From NCBI RefSeq assembly GCF_029852145.1, contig NC_079972.1, forward strand, positions 4,165,795 to 4,229,794: a stretch of DNA of 64,000 nucleotides, given 5' to 3'. This DNA comes from Microplitis mediator. Taxonomy: Eukaryota; Arthropoda; Insecta; Hymenoptera; Braconidae. Positions 1 through 11,103 of this stretch are shown piece after piece. The position numbers were made by a program, and so were the translations under genes. Below the pieces are notes generated by a model. That model did no database searches. It saw nothing but the letters and a program-made list of their open reading frames with translations, and was not told the origin of the DNA. Numbering within the stretch: position 1 is the first letter of the stretch; each line of letters starts with the position of its first letter.

Positions 1-25
1 GGTGAAATCCCCCTGCTCAACTACT
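1..25. mobile_element. Right terminus of a truncated Polinton
   Basis: The first 25 bases differ by one base from the last 25 bases of the complete Polinton ending at 49068 and end in the same CAACTACT terminus. They are therefore the right-hand end of another Polinton of the same family whose body lies left of the window. Bases 26-31 (GTACGA) would be its target duplication, which cannot be confirmed here. Confidence 0.8.
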
Positions 26-2946
26 GTACGAATATAGAAAAAGTATTGCTTTATGGTGTTTTCCTTCTACTACAGATTTATTATTAAATCTATTTCCTGA
101 ACAGGTGAGGAATCCATTGTATTCCATCATAGGAACATAGTGAAAGGAAAAATTTCCATGGAGGAAGCATAATCAAAATATAAAATTTTTCAGGTTTCAA
201 ACCCACTGTTATATTTATATATATATATGTTAATTTTCATTACGTTTATATTGTGCATTTGATTGGGGCTGATCATAAACCTATATGTACTTATATGTTA
301 GTTATCAAGATCATATCCCATAATCTCCCAAAGAGCGATACGCATAGTCATAAAAAGATTAAAGATAAAAGAAAAATAAAAAAAAAAAATTTTTTTAAAA
401 CGGAATCTGATTTTGCAGCAAGACAGCTATCTAGCGTTAGATATACCCTAAATATTAAAAAAAAAAATTCTCTCATCTTAATTATCGTCGGCTCCCACGA
501 ACGGACCCGCCGGGATAATTTCGGAAAACGAATTGTGAATAAAATTTTGAATTAGCCCTTGAAATAGTATAGAAAATCCTGAGCTTATTATAAAGAAAAA
601 AAAAAAAATTATATATATTTTTGGAAAATGCTTAAGATCAATAATATATTCCTTTAAAGAGTTGTATCTCTATTTTCTCATATGAAAAACAATGGAATTT
701 TATTGTTAATCCGTATTTTATAAAAAGAAACCCGGGTAAAATTTATTTAACTTATAAAAAATCATTGATTTTCCCCTTGCGTTTAATATAATAATAAATA
801 GAAGTGCAAGACAAGTAATTGTTCATATATCATTACCCATACATATTTCTTTAAATAATTAAATAATTGTTCGAGTTAACTTCATCGCAAGAAGTATCCT
901 ATTTCGATGACTAAAGTTTTATTATACGATTACGATCAAAAAATTATTATAGCAAAGCTAGTAATAATATAATATAATATAAAAATTTTATAAGTATCAT
1001 ATTAAATAATTGTAAGAAATATATATTGTGACGTTATTTTTCGTATGGGGGTCAAATCAAAGTGAACGTCACAAACACCAACGAATTTTATTGTATTTAC
1101 GAGCATGGTAATTCAAGACTCATAATTTAGCTTACAGTAATTTACGATTTTTATACAGATTTTTGATTAAGTTATAGTTTAAGAATTAAATATGGAGTAA
1201 CGTTCGGCTACAGTTATGGATTTTTGGATAAAGAAAATAAGAATTAGAATCAGAATTATTGAAAATTAGTATGGGATATGGTTTGAGATTAAAGTTTGGG
1301 AAAATGATTGTTTGAGTTTTGGATTTTTGGTATTTTGAGTATGTGGACGAGTCAGTGTTACCGTGGAGCGGGACTTAAATTAGTCACCCGGTATCATCTG
1401 ATGATAGAACCTAGTTCTATCCCTCTGAGACTTCTTGGTTGATTGCAGAGGTCTAGCTGAGATGCTAGTGCTCCAGTATATAAGGAATTTGACGGATGCT
1501 GAATGGGATCAGTTTGGAGTTTTGGTTTGGCAGGCCTCAACAGTAATTTTGTGACCGTTGCTGTTGTGGAAGCCGTTTGGTCATTTTTAAATTATTAGTC
1601 TGACAGGCCTCAGAGGACAAGTCATGACCACTTGTACCGCTGAGGAAGTCATAGGTCACTTAGTTTATAAGTTTTATGATCCCAGCTGAAGTCTGTTCCA
1701 GGAGAGCAACTACCAAGGATATCCATACTCAGAATGGGTTAGTGAGTACGTTTGGTGAGGACTTAAGCCTCCAGTTACCGTTATAGTAAAGATTGGGTTG
1801 GATTTGAGAATTTACAATATAGAGGTCAGTTATTGATAACGATAGGATTGAGTTTGGGGTTTTTAGAATTGAGAATTGAGAGAAAGGAGTCGAAGGGAGA
1901 CCTTCGAGGAGTACGGACGTGGGCATTCGACTCTAGTCGCTTGAAGCGAGTAGACGTGTGCAGTAATGGCGCTACAGTTCAAGGCATTGCGGAAAGCTAC
2001 AGGTTAAGATTATTGCTACAGAAGTATTATTTAAAACAATGTAAGACGTTACTTGATATTTATTCACCAGACATCAGGTATGAAATAATTATTATAAATA
2101 ATTAATCGAGTTCGAATCAAAAGTCTTGAAGTATTATGCTCCTGTTTTAATTAAAGAAAAGATTCAATATCTGAGAGAATAATGTTACATTTTTAGAGTC
2201 ACGATCATGTTCCATTGTTAATATTATTTTATAAAAGAATTATAAGAAATATGTTTGATTGTTAAACCAATTAGTGTAATTAACATCGAAATGAGACCCA
2301 TGTACGTTAGTTTTACGATTTTGCTAAAGGAAATGTTCTAGAGTATCGAATCCATAATTATCGTTCTAGTTTACCAAATATTATCTGATTATCATTTAGT
2401 TCTAGTTAATTAACTAATTTATTCATAAAATATCGATCTGTATCATATAGATGTCAATTTACTTACTGCTAAGATTAATTTTATTATATTCAACGTTTGT
2501 TATAGAGAAAAATATTATTTGTACTGAGCTACCGTATTTTATTTATTGTTACATAGAGTTTGAGATTATTGTTGTTAAATAAAAGTTGCAAATTAAAAAT
2601 GGATCTACATGACTTTGGGGAATGATGTAACCCGGACCACTCCATCTCTCCATAAACCTACACACTGAGCGACACCATGGCATACCGTAACTCTGTTTTT
2701 AGTTTTCCAGTCTCCGTTTTGTTTTGCTAATAAGTTCTGAGCATTTTGTTAAGTTTTAGTTTTAGTTTTGTTTATGCGTGGTTTTGGTGATAATTCCACA
2801 GATCAAAAATTATCCAAAAGTTTCATGATTTACTGGTTTGGTGATTCCAGTGATTAAAAATTACCTGGCGCCCTATCCGTATTGAGACTGGAGGCTAAAG
2901 GCAGAGAACGAAGTTATAGCGCAGAAATTAGCGTCTAGTTTTTGTG

Positions 2947-2947
<1 letters not shown>
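26..2947. other. Non-coding AT-rich stretch, no gene recognised
   Basis: No long open frame and no motif of a known family is visible. The less AT-rich part (about 1320-2100) has no protein similarity I can recognise; the open frames there (1833-2105 plus, 1729-1926 minus) overlap and have no conserved feature. It may be a decayed repeat or an untranslated part of an older element. Confidence 0.5.

Positions 2948-2994
<47 letters not shown>
2948..2994. repeat. (AT)n microsatellite
   Basis: About 22 consecutive AT units just left of the first virus-like element. It may mark the left edge of that element, but no terminal repeat is visible beside it. Confidence 0.95.
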
Positions 2995-2995
<1 letters not shown>

Positions 2996-3042
2996 TTACA
3001 AGTATATCATAGCTATTGCACTATGGTAGTCTGCAAAGCGAA

Positions 3043-3059
3043 GCATCAGCAGAAAATAT
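3043..3059 (+). promoter_or_regulatory. Shared upstream motif, copy 1
   Basis: GCATCAGCAGAAAATAT lies 112 bp upstream of the first polymerase exon. Nearly the same string (GCATCAGCAGTAAAATAT) occurs at 8964-8981 upstream of the next gene block. A weaker match, TTAGCAGTAAAA, lies at 15663-15674 upstream of the third block. It may be an element-specific promoter element or part of a terminator; its function is inferred only from its recurrence. Confidence 0.4.
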
Positions 3060-3170
3060 GTTGTTTAACTTATGTTTGTACTATCTTGTCATTTTACATT
3101 CGTACATGACAGAGTAAACTAAGGTCTAAAGAACTATCAATAACAACGTAAACGTGTAATTAATTTTAAA

Positions 3171-6100
3171 ATGACATCAATCAATAAATACCTCCATGAC
3201 GAGCTTATACAATTAGTGGTGTTTATACGTAATAATAAGCCTGAATTAACAGTGGCGTTTCCGGACGACCGTTTAAAAGTATGGCAATATCTTTCAGAAG
3301 AAACCGTGTTATTGTTATTAAAACGTATCATTTTATTTACGCCTGCCGGTATAATAAGTGATGCTTATGAAAATGGTTTGATTTTTTCAAGTGCTAAAAT
3401 TATGCATACTGTGTGGTTGTTTAAGAAATAGTAAAAGAAAGGGGGCTAAAAGGCTTTCTAAATTGATGACTGCTTATGGTATGTACGGCTATACATTTGA
3501 ATATCACAAATTTTAATAATTAGTTTAGCTGTTTTAAAAACTATTGTGCTGAATGTTTATCTTTATATTATAGACCAACATTGTAAAGAAGATATTTTAG
3601 CTGCTCTTTCTAATAATGACAACAACACCATAAATAATGATGATGATGCAAAAGCTGCTGAATCGTCTACTGCTGCATCGGGTACTGCTCCTTCTTCTTT
3701 CAATATAGAGGTGTGTTAGAATGGTATTTTAACATGCCCGAATGATTTAAATTATTTTACAACAAATTTTTATAGCCTCAACCCTCCACTTCTTATCAAC
3801 AACGCGAAGATGACGGTAATTGGCTCGAGTGTTCGAAAAAAACCTTTTCAGTAATACTACCCCGCGAAATAAAGGATCAAACTGGTTGGGTACACGTTGA
3901 CCGAGGAAACCACATATCTGTTGAATATATTCCGGAGATAATAGACAGCGATAATGATGGTAATGATGACAATGACGTTCTTTCTGTTTTATTATGCGAT
4001 ACATGCAATGCTGAAAATGAAAATGAAATGGAAAATGAGGATATTGACTCTCTTGCACAATTAATAGCTGAAGAAGATGAATTTTATATGAAAAATTTCG
4101 GTATTGGTGAACAAACAAGCCAAGAAGAGCAAGAATATAGACTCCGCGTAATAGCTGAAGCCAGTATGGATGTCTCTTCTGATTCTGAAACGGAGAATAG
4201 TGAACCTCAATCCTTAACAGGTAAATTAAATTTTTAAACTGATACCCTATTTCATTAGACCAATATCTATTATTTCCGCAGATTTTGTTAACGCACACCT
4301 TAACGCCGATCATGTAGAAGAATAAATTTTAAAACAAGTAAGCCAAACAGGTATTTTGATTTTTATAGTTAAAGATGTATTTATAATATTTTTACAGGTG
4401 ATCAACGAGGCGGTGTTTTGACAAGAAGGGCACGTTTGAAAATTCAAGCAGCTAATCAACAAGCACTCTCACAACGTTCTGAAGAGAATAATTTTTTGAG
4501 TGTTGAGCCACCCGGCCAGCGTTTTATTATTGAAAAAGAACTCTCTAAACATTTTAAAAAATTCGGCGCAAAAGGGGTGGAGAGCGTTATTCGTATCTTA
4601 CAACCACCTACAAATACCAATAAAGTTCAATGGCTTGAAGGTGGTTTGAGAGACATTATAACGCACATTACCTCGAAATGTAGAGGTCATGATTATGTGG
4701 GGTTTACAATCAACAGCGATAAATTCACGTCAGGACCCGTATGGTCTCGTTTTAAGCAAGCTAACGCATATACGCCTGACGATTTAGGCTTATTACTAAG
4801 TAACGTAGCACAAAGTGCCGGTACTATCACAACAGACGATCAATTAGTCATTACAGTCTCTACTGTAGATGGTATTGAAGGCACAGGTCGAAAACTTTTA
4901 ACGCATCAATATATTTACAAAAAATCTATAATTCCTATCAATAATAACGACAATTTATGTTTACCGCGGTCATTAGTAGTTGGTCAGGCCTACGTTGAAA
5001 GAGGTAAAATACGTACAGGTACGTTACATCGGAAATGGAAATCAATCACCGATAATAGATGTACCCTACAAAAAAAGGAAGCGTTGTCTTTGGTTCATAA
5101 AGCGGGTGTTAAAATTTCTAGTAAGGGTTGTGGTATCGAACACGTCTTTACTTTTCAAAAATATTTTGAGCGGTTGGGTATAGCTATTGTAATTTATGAA
5201 TTTTTAACTCTAGGTAAAGGTAACAAACCTATATTTGACGGGCGCGAAACTGTTCAATTAACTTTTGGCTGTATACAACATGTTATATATATATTATACT
5301 ACAAAGATTCACAACATTTTCTACCAATTGTAAATTTAACAGGGGCTATAGGTAGTAAAATGTTTTGTAATTTATGTAATATAGGTTATACAAGGGGTTC
5401 GGAACATAGATGTTCTAAAAGATGCCCTCGTTGTAAACAAATACCTGTTTGTAATTATGTATGTAAACGCATTTGTACATTATGCAATAGGTGGTTTTCA
5501 AATAACAAATGTTTTGAAAACCACCTTGTTAAGGGTTCTAGTAATTTACGAGGGAAAAGTAAAGATACCAGCGTCTGTGAAACAGTAAAAATCTGTACTG
5601 TATGCTGCCGTCTAACACGTTTGGGCAGTGCGAATCCGCACGAATGTAATATCGTATTTTGTAGAGTATATAACAGTAAAAGACCTATTAATCACTATTG
5701 TTATATGTCACCATTCATGGTAAAAAAGTTACCAAAAGTTGTATTTTTATTTTATGATTTTGAGACACAGCAGCATACCCGCGTTAAAGGCTCTCGTGAT
5801 ACATATCTTCACATTCCTAATTTATGTGTCGTACAAAAAACATGTTCTTATTGTTGTGATGATAAAGATGTTTCAGATATTTGCAATTTTTGTGGTCAAC
5901 GTGAATTCCTTTTTGATAAAAATCCTGTTGAAGAACTTATTAAGTTATCATTACAAACTTATAACGGTTTTACAAAAGTAATTTGTATTGCGCACAATGC
6001 TGGTAGCTTCGACGGACAGTTTATTTTACAGTGTATGTTAGAACGTAACAAAGCTCGTTTACCTAAATTAATACTAAACGGTACTAAAATTATCGTGATG

Positions 6101-8422
6101 ACTTTGGGGAATACTATATTTTTAGATAGCTTAAATTATTTGCACATGCCCTTACGTAACTTACCTAAAACTTTCGGATTTGCTGGAGAAATAGAAAAAG
6201 GGGTTTTTCCACACTTTTTTAATACACCTGAAAATGTAAATTATATAGGCCCTATGCCTGATATAAAATATTATGCACCGGATACAATGCCCAACACCGA
6301 GCGTGATTGTTTCGTGACATGATATAATGAAAAAAAACAAGCAAATTATATTTTCAATTTCCAACAAGAGTTCAAGTTTTATTGCCAAACAGACGTTACG
6401 GTTTTACGCCGAGCTTGTATGTCGTTTCGGGAATTGTTTATAAAATGCGGTAATGTTTGCCCGTTTGCTGAATGCACCACGATAGCATCAACAGTTTCAA
6501 AAATATTTAGACGAAATTTTCTTAAGCCTGATACGATAGCTATTTTACCACCTAATGGGTGTTATAGGTGGCGGTCAACACAATCGATTAAAGCTATTTC
6601 ATGGTTGATATTAAAAGAATACGAACTAGGTTGTCAAATTATCAATGCCGCACGTTGCAAAGAATATCGTTTAGAAGGGGGTATAGCTGTTGACGGTTAT
6701 TATGTAGATAGTAAAACTAATGAACGCGTCGTCTTACAGTTTCATGGATGTTTTTGGCATGGATGTTTATCGTGTTATCGGGTGAATCGTGATAAAGAAT
6801 TAGGTAAAGGAGATACTATGGATGAGCGATACGAGAATACTTTAGCAACTTCCGAAAAAATCCGTCGTTTAGGTTATAAATTAATAGAAATATGGGAGTG
6901 TGAATATGATAAACTTTTGTTGAGAGATCCAGAAAAAGCTAGCTTTTTACGATCACACCCTTTGCTTGATAAACACCCTTTGAATCCTCGCGATGCTTTT
7001 TTCGGGGGTCGCACTGAAAATTTTATACAGTTATACGATGCCGAAGAAGGAGAAAAAATAAAATATGTTGATGTTTGCTCACTTTATCCGTATATTTGTA
7101 AGACAGGTAAATTTCCTATAGGTCACCCTAAAATTTTTACGGGTGATGAATGCTTGCAACTTATTAAAGAGAATAAGGATCTATCTGATATCGAGGGTCT
7201 TGTAAAATGCACAATTTTGGCTCCACGCGACCTTTATCATCCCGTATTACCATGTAAACTTCATAATGGGCTTATCTTTGCCTTGTGTTATACATGCGCT
7301 TTATCTTTAAATCAACATGATTGTGATCACGATGAGGATAGCCTTAGACCGTTTACAGGTACATGGGTAGTTGATGAAATATGTAAAGCAATAAGTAAAG
7401 GATATATTATCATTAAAGTACATGAGATATGGCAGTATGAAATAGCACAACATAATTCGGAAAATGGGTCAGAGGGTTTATTTACTGATGATATAAATAT
7501 GTTTTTGAAAATTAAAACAGAATCAAGCGGGTACCCTAAAGATTGTATTACTGAGCAAGAAAAAGATGCTTATATTGCTGAATATGAAAAAGCTGAAGGT
7601 GTAAAACTAGACAAAGAAAAAATTACGAAAAATGAGGGCTTACGAGCTGTAGCTAAACTGAGTTTGAATTCATTATGGGGAAAATTTGGACAACGGGAAA
7701 ATTTACCACAAACTGAAATTATCACTACTAGAGCTCGATTAATGGAGATGTTAACAGATAGCCAGATTGAAATCACGGGGTTTCTACCGGTAAATGATAA
7801 AACAATATATCTAAATTATATAAATTGCGCGGATAGTGTAACAGCTTCACCTACAACGAATGTTGTTATAGCGGCGTATACAACAGCCCAAGCTCGCCTG
7901 AAGTTATATAGTTATTTAGAAAACTTGGGTGAACGTGTATTATATTGCGATACAGATTCTTGTATTTACATTTCTAAAGATAATCAATACGAACCCCCAA
8001 CAGGTAAATTCTTAGGCGATTTAACCGATGAGCTAGAATCTTATGGACCTGGTAGTTATATATCATCATTCGTAACAGGCGGTCCTAAATTTTATGCCTA
8101 CATTGTCCGTAAAACAGATGACAGTACTAGCGAGGTGTGCAAAGTTAAAGGGATAACGTTAAATTTTGAAAACAGTCAAAAAATCAATTATAATACAATC
8201 AGGTCTTTCATATTAGGTGATAATACTGAACCAATTATAGTTAAGTTTGACGCTATAAGACGTACGCTTTTTCATGATGTAGTAACGCGTAAAGAATCAA
8301 AGACAACAAAGCTGCAATATAAAAAGCGTAGGCTTACTAACCCTCGCAGATTTGAATCACGGTGGAAACACGGTGGGTTTGTTCCATTTTACTACTGTGA
8401 TTACGCGGTGTATCCACCGTGA
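3171..8422 (+). pseudogene. polB: Protein-primed DNA polymerase B (element 1), spliced and broken
   Basis: Replicative polymerase of the element. The body runs from 4398 to 8422. The 3'-5' exonuclease motifs are at FYDFET (about 5752) and HNAGSFDGQF (about 5993). The polymerase motifs are DVCSLYPY (about 7070), KLSLNSLWGKFG (about 7655) and YCDTDS (about 7945). A Cys-rich zinc-binding segment lies at about 5360-5660. The N-terminus is encoded by three upstream exons (3171-3478, 3574-3710, 3776-4220) that join 4398 through GT-AG introns with matching phase (1, 0, 1), giving an acidic N-terminal region. Lesions: a probable 1-nt shift in a T6 run at 3382-3387, an in-frame TGA at 6320-6322, and a foldback insertion from 8342 that replaces the C-terminus. 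The downstream part from 6419 is in the same frame as the upstream part. The fold and function are certain; the N-terminal exon model is inferred. Confidence 0.88.
3479..4397 (+). other. Three introns of the polymerase gene and an alternative terminal exon
   Basis: Intron 1 is 3479-3573 (GTATGT...TATAG), intron 2 is 3711-3775 (GTGTGT...TATAG) and intron 3 is 4221-4397 (GTAAAT...TTTACAG). Joining the flanking exons keeps the frame open throughout. A second acceptor at 4279-4281 (TTTCCGCAG) would instead give a 44-nt terminal exon (4282-4325) that stops at TAA. That would yield a separate short acidic protein, so one donor could serve two products. Based on sequence only; no transcript evidence. 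Confidence 0.6.
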
Positions 8423-8739
8423 TTTCACGGTGGCTTGACCACTGTGTATACACGGTGTTTCCACTGTGATTACGCGGTGGATACACCGTGGAACCACGGT
8501 GGTGAAATAGCACAAAGCCACCGTGGAATCACGGTGGATACACCGTGATTACGCGGTGGAAACACCGTGTATACACAGTAGTCAAGCCACTGTGGAATCA
8601 CGGTGGATACACCGCGTAATCACAGTGGATACACCGTGTATACCCGGTGGTGAAATGGAACAAACCCACTGTGTAACTACGGTAGATCCACGGTGTTTAC
8701 ACTTATACGGTGTTTCCACCGTGATTCAAATTTGCGAGG
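8342..8739. repeat. 398-bp foldback palindrome inserted in the polymerase C-terminus
   Basis: The segment reads almost the same on both strands, from CCTCGCAGATTTGAATCACG on the left to the reverse complement of a near-identical string ending at 8739. It is itself built of about twenty short inverted blocks with CACCGTG or CACGGTG cores. The polymerase frame enters it and stops at 8420-8422. The original C-terminal codons resume in the same frame at 8741. No clear target duplication is visible. Confidence 0.85.
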
Positions 8740-8782
8740 GAATGAACATCGGTCTTTACCATTCGGTTATTTAACGTTATAA
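8740..8782 (+). pseudogene. Displaced C-terminal codons of polymerase B
   Basis: Right after the foldback, the frame used by the polymerase encodes NEHRSLPFGYLTL and then TAA at 8780-8782. A short tail of this kind (Pro-Phe/Tyr-Gly-Tyr near the end) is usual at the C-terminus of Polinton PolB. I therefore read this as the end of the same gene, cut off by the 398-bp insertion. Confidence 0.65.
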
Positions 8783-9020
8783 GCAATATGATAAAATAAT
8801 TATAAATATATATAGTCTGCTTGAAATTCGATATATTATTTCTATATTAAGTATTATGTATGTATATGTATATGAAAATGTATTAGTTTTGTATATTTTA
8901 TAAATAAACGTATATAAAAATGTGTTGAAGTTTTTGTATACTTTATGAATAAATAAATGTGTGGCATCAGCAGTAAAATATTTTTATAATTTACTTTGTA
9001 TTGGTAATTATGGTTCAACC

Positions 9021-9057
9021 TATATAAGTTTTTAGATCAAAAAATATTTTACTCAGT
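9021..9057 (+). promoter_or_regulatory. TATA box and TCAGT initiator upstream of the second gene block
   Basis: TATATAAG at 9021-9028 is followed 32 bases later by TCAGT at 9053-9057, the classic arthropod initiator at the expected spacing. The first ATG of the next gene is at 9130, leaving a leader of about 75 nt. The GCATCAGCAG motif at 8964 lies just upstream. This promoter could drive the packed gene series that follows. Confidence 0.6.
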
Positions 9058-9129
9058 TGTGTTTCATGATTACTCGTTATTCAGTATTTATAAAGACAAT
9101 AGTTAAAAGTATAATAACTTTATAAAGTA

Positions 9130-9645
9130 ATGGATATTGTTATTGATGTTCAAGGACTATTTGATAATTATGACAACTTTTGTGTAAAGGAAATTAGCGT
9201 GGTTAGTATCGACACAGTTATACAGGATCACTGGGTAATAAAACCACCTTTTCCGTATAATAAACTAACAATAGAGGCTAAACGGAAAAATGATTTTATC
9301 ACGCGTAATGTACACGGGATAAAATGGTGTAAAGGCTCCGTTATTTTTTCGAAAATCGCGTCTATTTTAACCTGTTACTCTGAAAAAGCGCGGTTTATTT
9401 ATGAACGTGGACAAATCAAAACAAAATATCTCGAGCAGCTATTAAAAAGAGAAATAATAAATTTAGAAGAGGATGCTGCTGAATGTCCAAACTTTAATTT
9501 TTTAAAGAAAAATACTAAAACACAGTGTTCTCTACATCATTCTCTAAAGCAGTGTTGTACAGCTAAAAATTGGAACTGTTCTTTAAATCAAGCTGTAAGT
9601 TTACGTAATTGGATTATCGAAGAGCGCTCCAAACCCTTCATATAA
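9130..9645 (+). CDS. Exonuclease-like Polinton accessory protein (copy A)
   Basis: 171-aa protein of a family present four times in this window (9130, 15754, 34637, 47490) in both Polinton types. Shared features are an N-terminal hydrophobic strand ending in Asp-x-x-Gly-Phe/Leu-Phe (IDVQGLF, residues 4-10), then VKE near residue 18, W-x-x-K/P-P near 38-42, a HxIxW-like HGIKW motif near residue 60, a YxxGxxxxxYLE block, and a C-terminal Cys/His set with CSLNQAVSLRNW. The Asp and Glu placement suggests an RNase H or DEDD-type nuclease fold, but this is inference. It sits between the polymerase and the ATPase. The frame is intact, with an ATG at 9130 in good context. Confidence 0.6.
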   Translation: MDIVIDVQGLFDNYDNFCVKEISVVSIDTVIQDHWVIKPPFPYNKLTIEAKRKNDFITRNVHGIKWCKGSVIFSKIASILTCYSEKARFIYERGQIKTKYLEQLLKREIINLEEDAAECPNFNFLKKNTKTQCSLHHSLKQCCTAKNWNCSLNQAVSLRNWIIEERSKPFI

Positions 9646-9689
9646 ATTTTAAATATCACTACCACAACAACCCTGCCATAATCTGTGTA

Positions 9690-10331
9690 ATGGACCCGTG
9701 CTGGAAACACCCATGGACTTCAATTATTTGCGGTCCAACCGGTTGTGGCAAAACAGTTTTCGTAAAAAAATTTATGCAATACTTACAACAAATGAGTGAT
9801 ACTAAATTTTCAAGAATAATATTTGACTATGCTGAGTGGCAACCAACATATAAAGAATATCCTAACTTTGAAAAAATTGAATTTCGTGAAGGTTTACCTA
9901 ATAATAACGATTATAGTTCTGATAATAATGCTAAATTAATTATTATTGATGATCTGATGCGTGAAGCCGGAAATAATACCGTTGTTGATCTTTTTACGAA
10001 AGGTAGTCATCATAAAAATATTAGTGTAATATTTATTACGCAAAATATATTCCATCAAGGCCGTGGTCAGAGAGATATTTCATTAAATTCAAACTATTAA
10101 GTGATTTTTAAAAATCCTAGAGATCGGTCACAAATACAACATTTAGCACGACAAGTGTGTCCAGAAAATCCTCTTTTTTTGCAAGAAATATATTATGATG
10201 CTACAGTTAAACCGCACGGCTATCTTCTATTTGATTTGAAACAGGCAACACCTGAAAATTTTCGTTTCCGAACGTGTATTTTTCCTGACGATAAATATCA
10301 GATTGTATATGTTCCTAAAAAAACTAAATAA
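9690..10331 (+). pseudogene. Genome-packaging ATPase (element 1), one nonsense codon
   Basis: FtsK/HerA-type (A32-like) packaging ATPase that would pump DNA into the capsid. Walker A is GPTGCGKT near residues 13-20, Walker B is LIIIDD, and the ITQN motif that follows the helix is typical of the family. The ATG at 9690, 45 nt after the previous stop, gives the usual short N-terminus before Walker A. An in-frame TAA at 10098-10100 interrupts the frame; the continuation to 10331 (IFKNPRDRSQIQHLARQ) is the usual C-terminal half. Total length would be 213 codons. The stop falls where a hydrophobic codon is expected (inference). Confidence 0.85.
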
Positions 10332-10346
10332 GTAATAATTTGTATA

Positions 10347-10721
10347 ATGGCTTTAACTACTCTGTATAACAGCATTGGTTATCGTTCAGAAGCGTTAAGA
10401 ATACAAAGTTATTCGCAATGGCCCGAGCCAACGGTATCTCCAGAAAAACTAGCAAATGCCGGTTTCTATTATACGGGAGAAGGTGATAGTGTTAAATGTT
10501 TTGAGTGTGGTATAGTAATATGTCATTGGCTTCAAACCGACAACCCCGTGAGCGATCATAGGCGCTGGCAATCAAATTGTCGTTTTATTCGCAACGTGCC
10601 TTGTGGTAATGGGCCAAAAGACGTGGATCTCAGTACAGTGTCGTCCGTAGAGCAAAACACATATCGGCCACGTTACGGTGATGAGTTTAGACCTGGAGCC
10701 GTACCGTATTCAAGTGGCTAA
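10347..10721 (+). CDS. BIR-domain (IAP-like) protein
   Basis: 124-aa protein with a single baculoviral IAP repeat. It has the RIQSYSQWP start, GFYYTGEGDSVKCFEC with the first two zinc cysteines, W-x-x-x-D-x-P, and the His and last Cys in DHRRWQSNCRF. All four zinc ligands (Cys, Cys, His, Cys) are present. There is no RING finger; the C-terminal 30 residues have no domain I recognise. BIR proteins in insect viruses and hosts block apoptosis by binding caspases or their antagonists. It follows the ATPase by 15 nt and is not broken, unlike its neighbours. Probably captured from an insect host or virus (inference). Confidence 0.88.
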   Translation: MALTTLYNSIGYRSEALRIQSYSQWPEPTVSPEKLANAGFYYTGEGDSVKCFECGIVICHWLQTDNPVSDHRRWQSNCRFIRNVPCGNGPKDVDLSTVSSVEQNTYRPRYGDEFRPGAVPYSSG

Positions 10722-10763
10722 AGCAATATACACCGTAATATTACAAACAATAGTTGAATCGTA

Positions 10764-11102
10764 ATGGCAAAGAAGTTACCTCTCGGGAAAAAAAAATTAG
10801 TTGTATTACATGCTATATGCTCTATGCCTAAAGAACAGAGACAAGCAGTTTTACGTAAGGCCGATACAGCGTTAATAAGGTGTATTTGTGAGTGTGCTTT
10901 AAACATCTTACAAGGTACTGTTGATTTGAAACAACAAGAAAAACAAAAATTAAAACGTCACGCACAAGTTTTGAGAAAATTAGCTTCACCTAACAGTAAC
11001 CTGCAACAGAAAAAGAAAATAATTGTTCAAAAAGGTGGTTTTTTACCGCTTTTTTTAGCTCCTATACTCGGCACCTTATTATCCAATCTTATATCTAATT
11101 AA
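10764..11102 (+). CDS. Small basic Polinton protein with C-terminal hydrophobic segment
   Basis: 112-aa protein, very rich in Lys, Gln and Leu. The middle carries RCICECALNILQG, followed by a basic amphipathic stretch, then KGGFLPLFLAPILGTLLSN, a Gly-rich hydrophobic C-terminal tail. Proteins of this pattern are common in Polintons and adintoviruses next to capsid genes, and the tail resembles adenovirus pX/mu-like or other membrane-active virion peptides. A DNA-condensing or virion role is inferred. The ATG is 42 nt after the BIR gene and the stop overlaps nothing; the next ATG is 1 nt on. Confidence 0.6.
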   Translation: MAKKLPLGKKKLVVLHAICSMPKEQRQAVLRKADTALIRCICECALNILQGTVDLKQQEKQKLKRHAQVLRKLASPNSNLQQKKKIIVQKGGFLPLFLAPILGTLLSNLISN

Positions 11103-11103
11103 A

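Noticed and set aside
253..555. 100-aa open frame, plus strand
   Set aside because: Lys/Asn-rich translation of A-rich sequence with no motif; typical chance frame.
1729..2105. Overlapping open frames on both strands
   Set aside because: No conserved feature, no promoter, and the two frames overlap one another; not supported as genes.
8355..8735. CRISPR-like array (regular short repeats)
   Set aside because: Repeats are inverted, of variable spacing, and sit in a eukaryotic transposon gene; no cas genes.
8523..8774. 83-aa frame through the foldback
   Set aside because: Its repeats come from the palindromic blocks; not a conserved protein.
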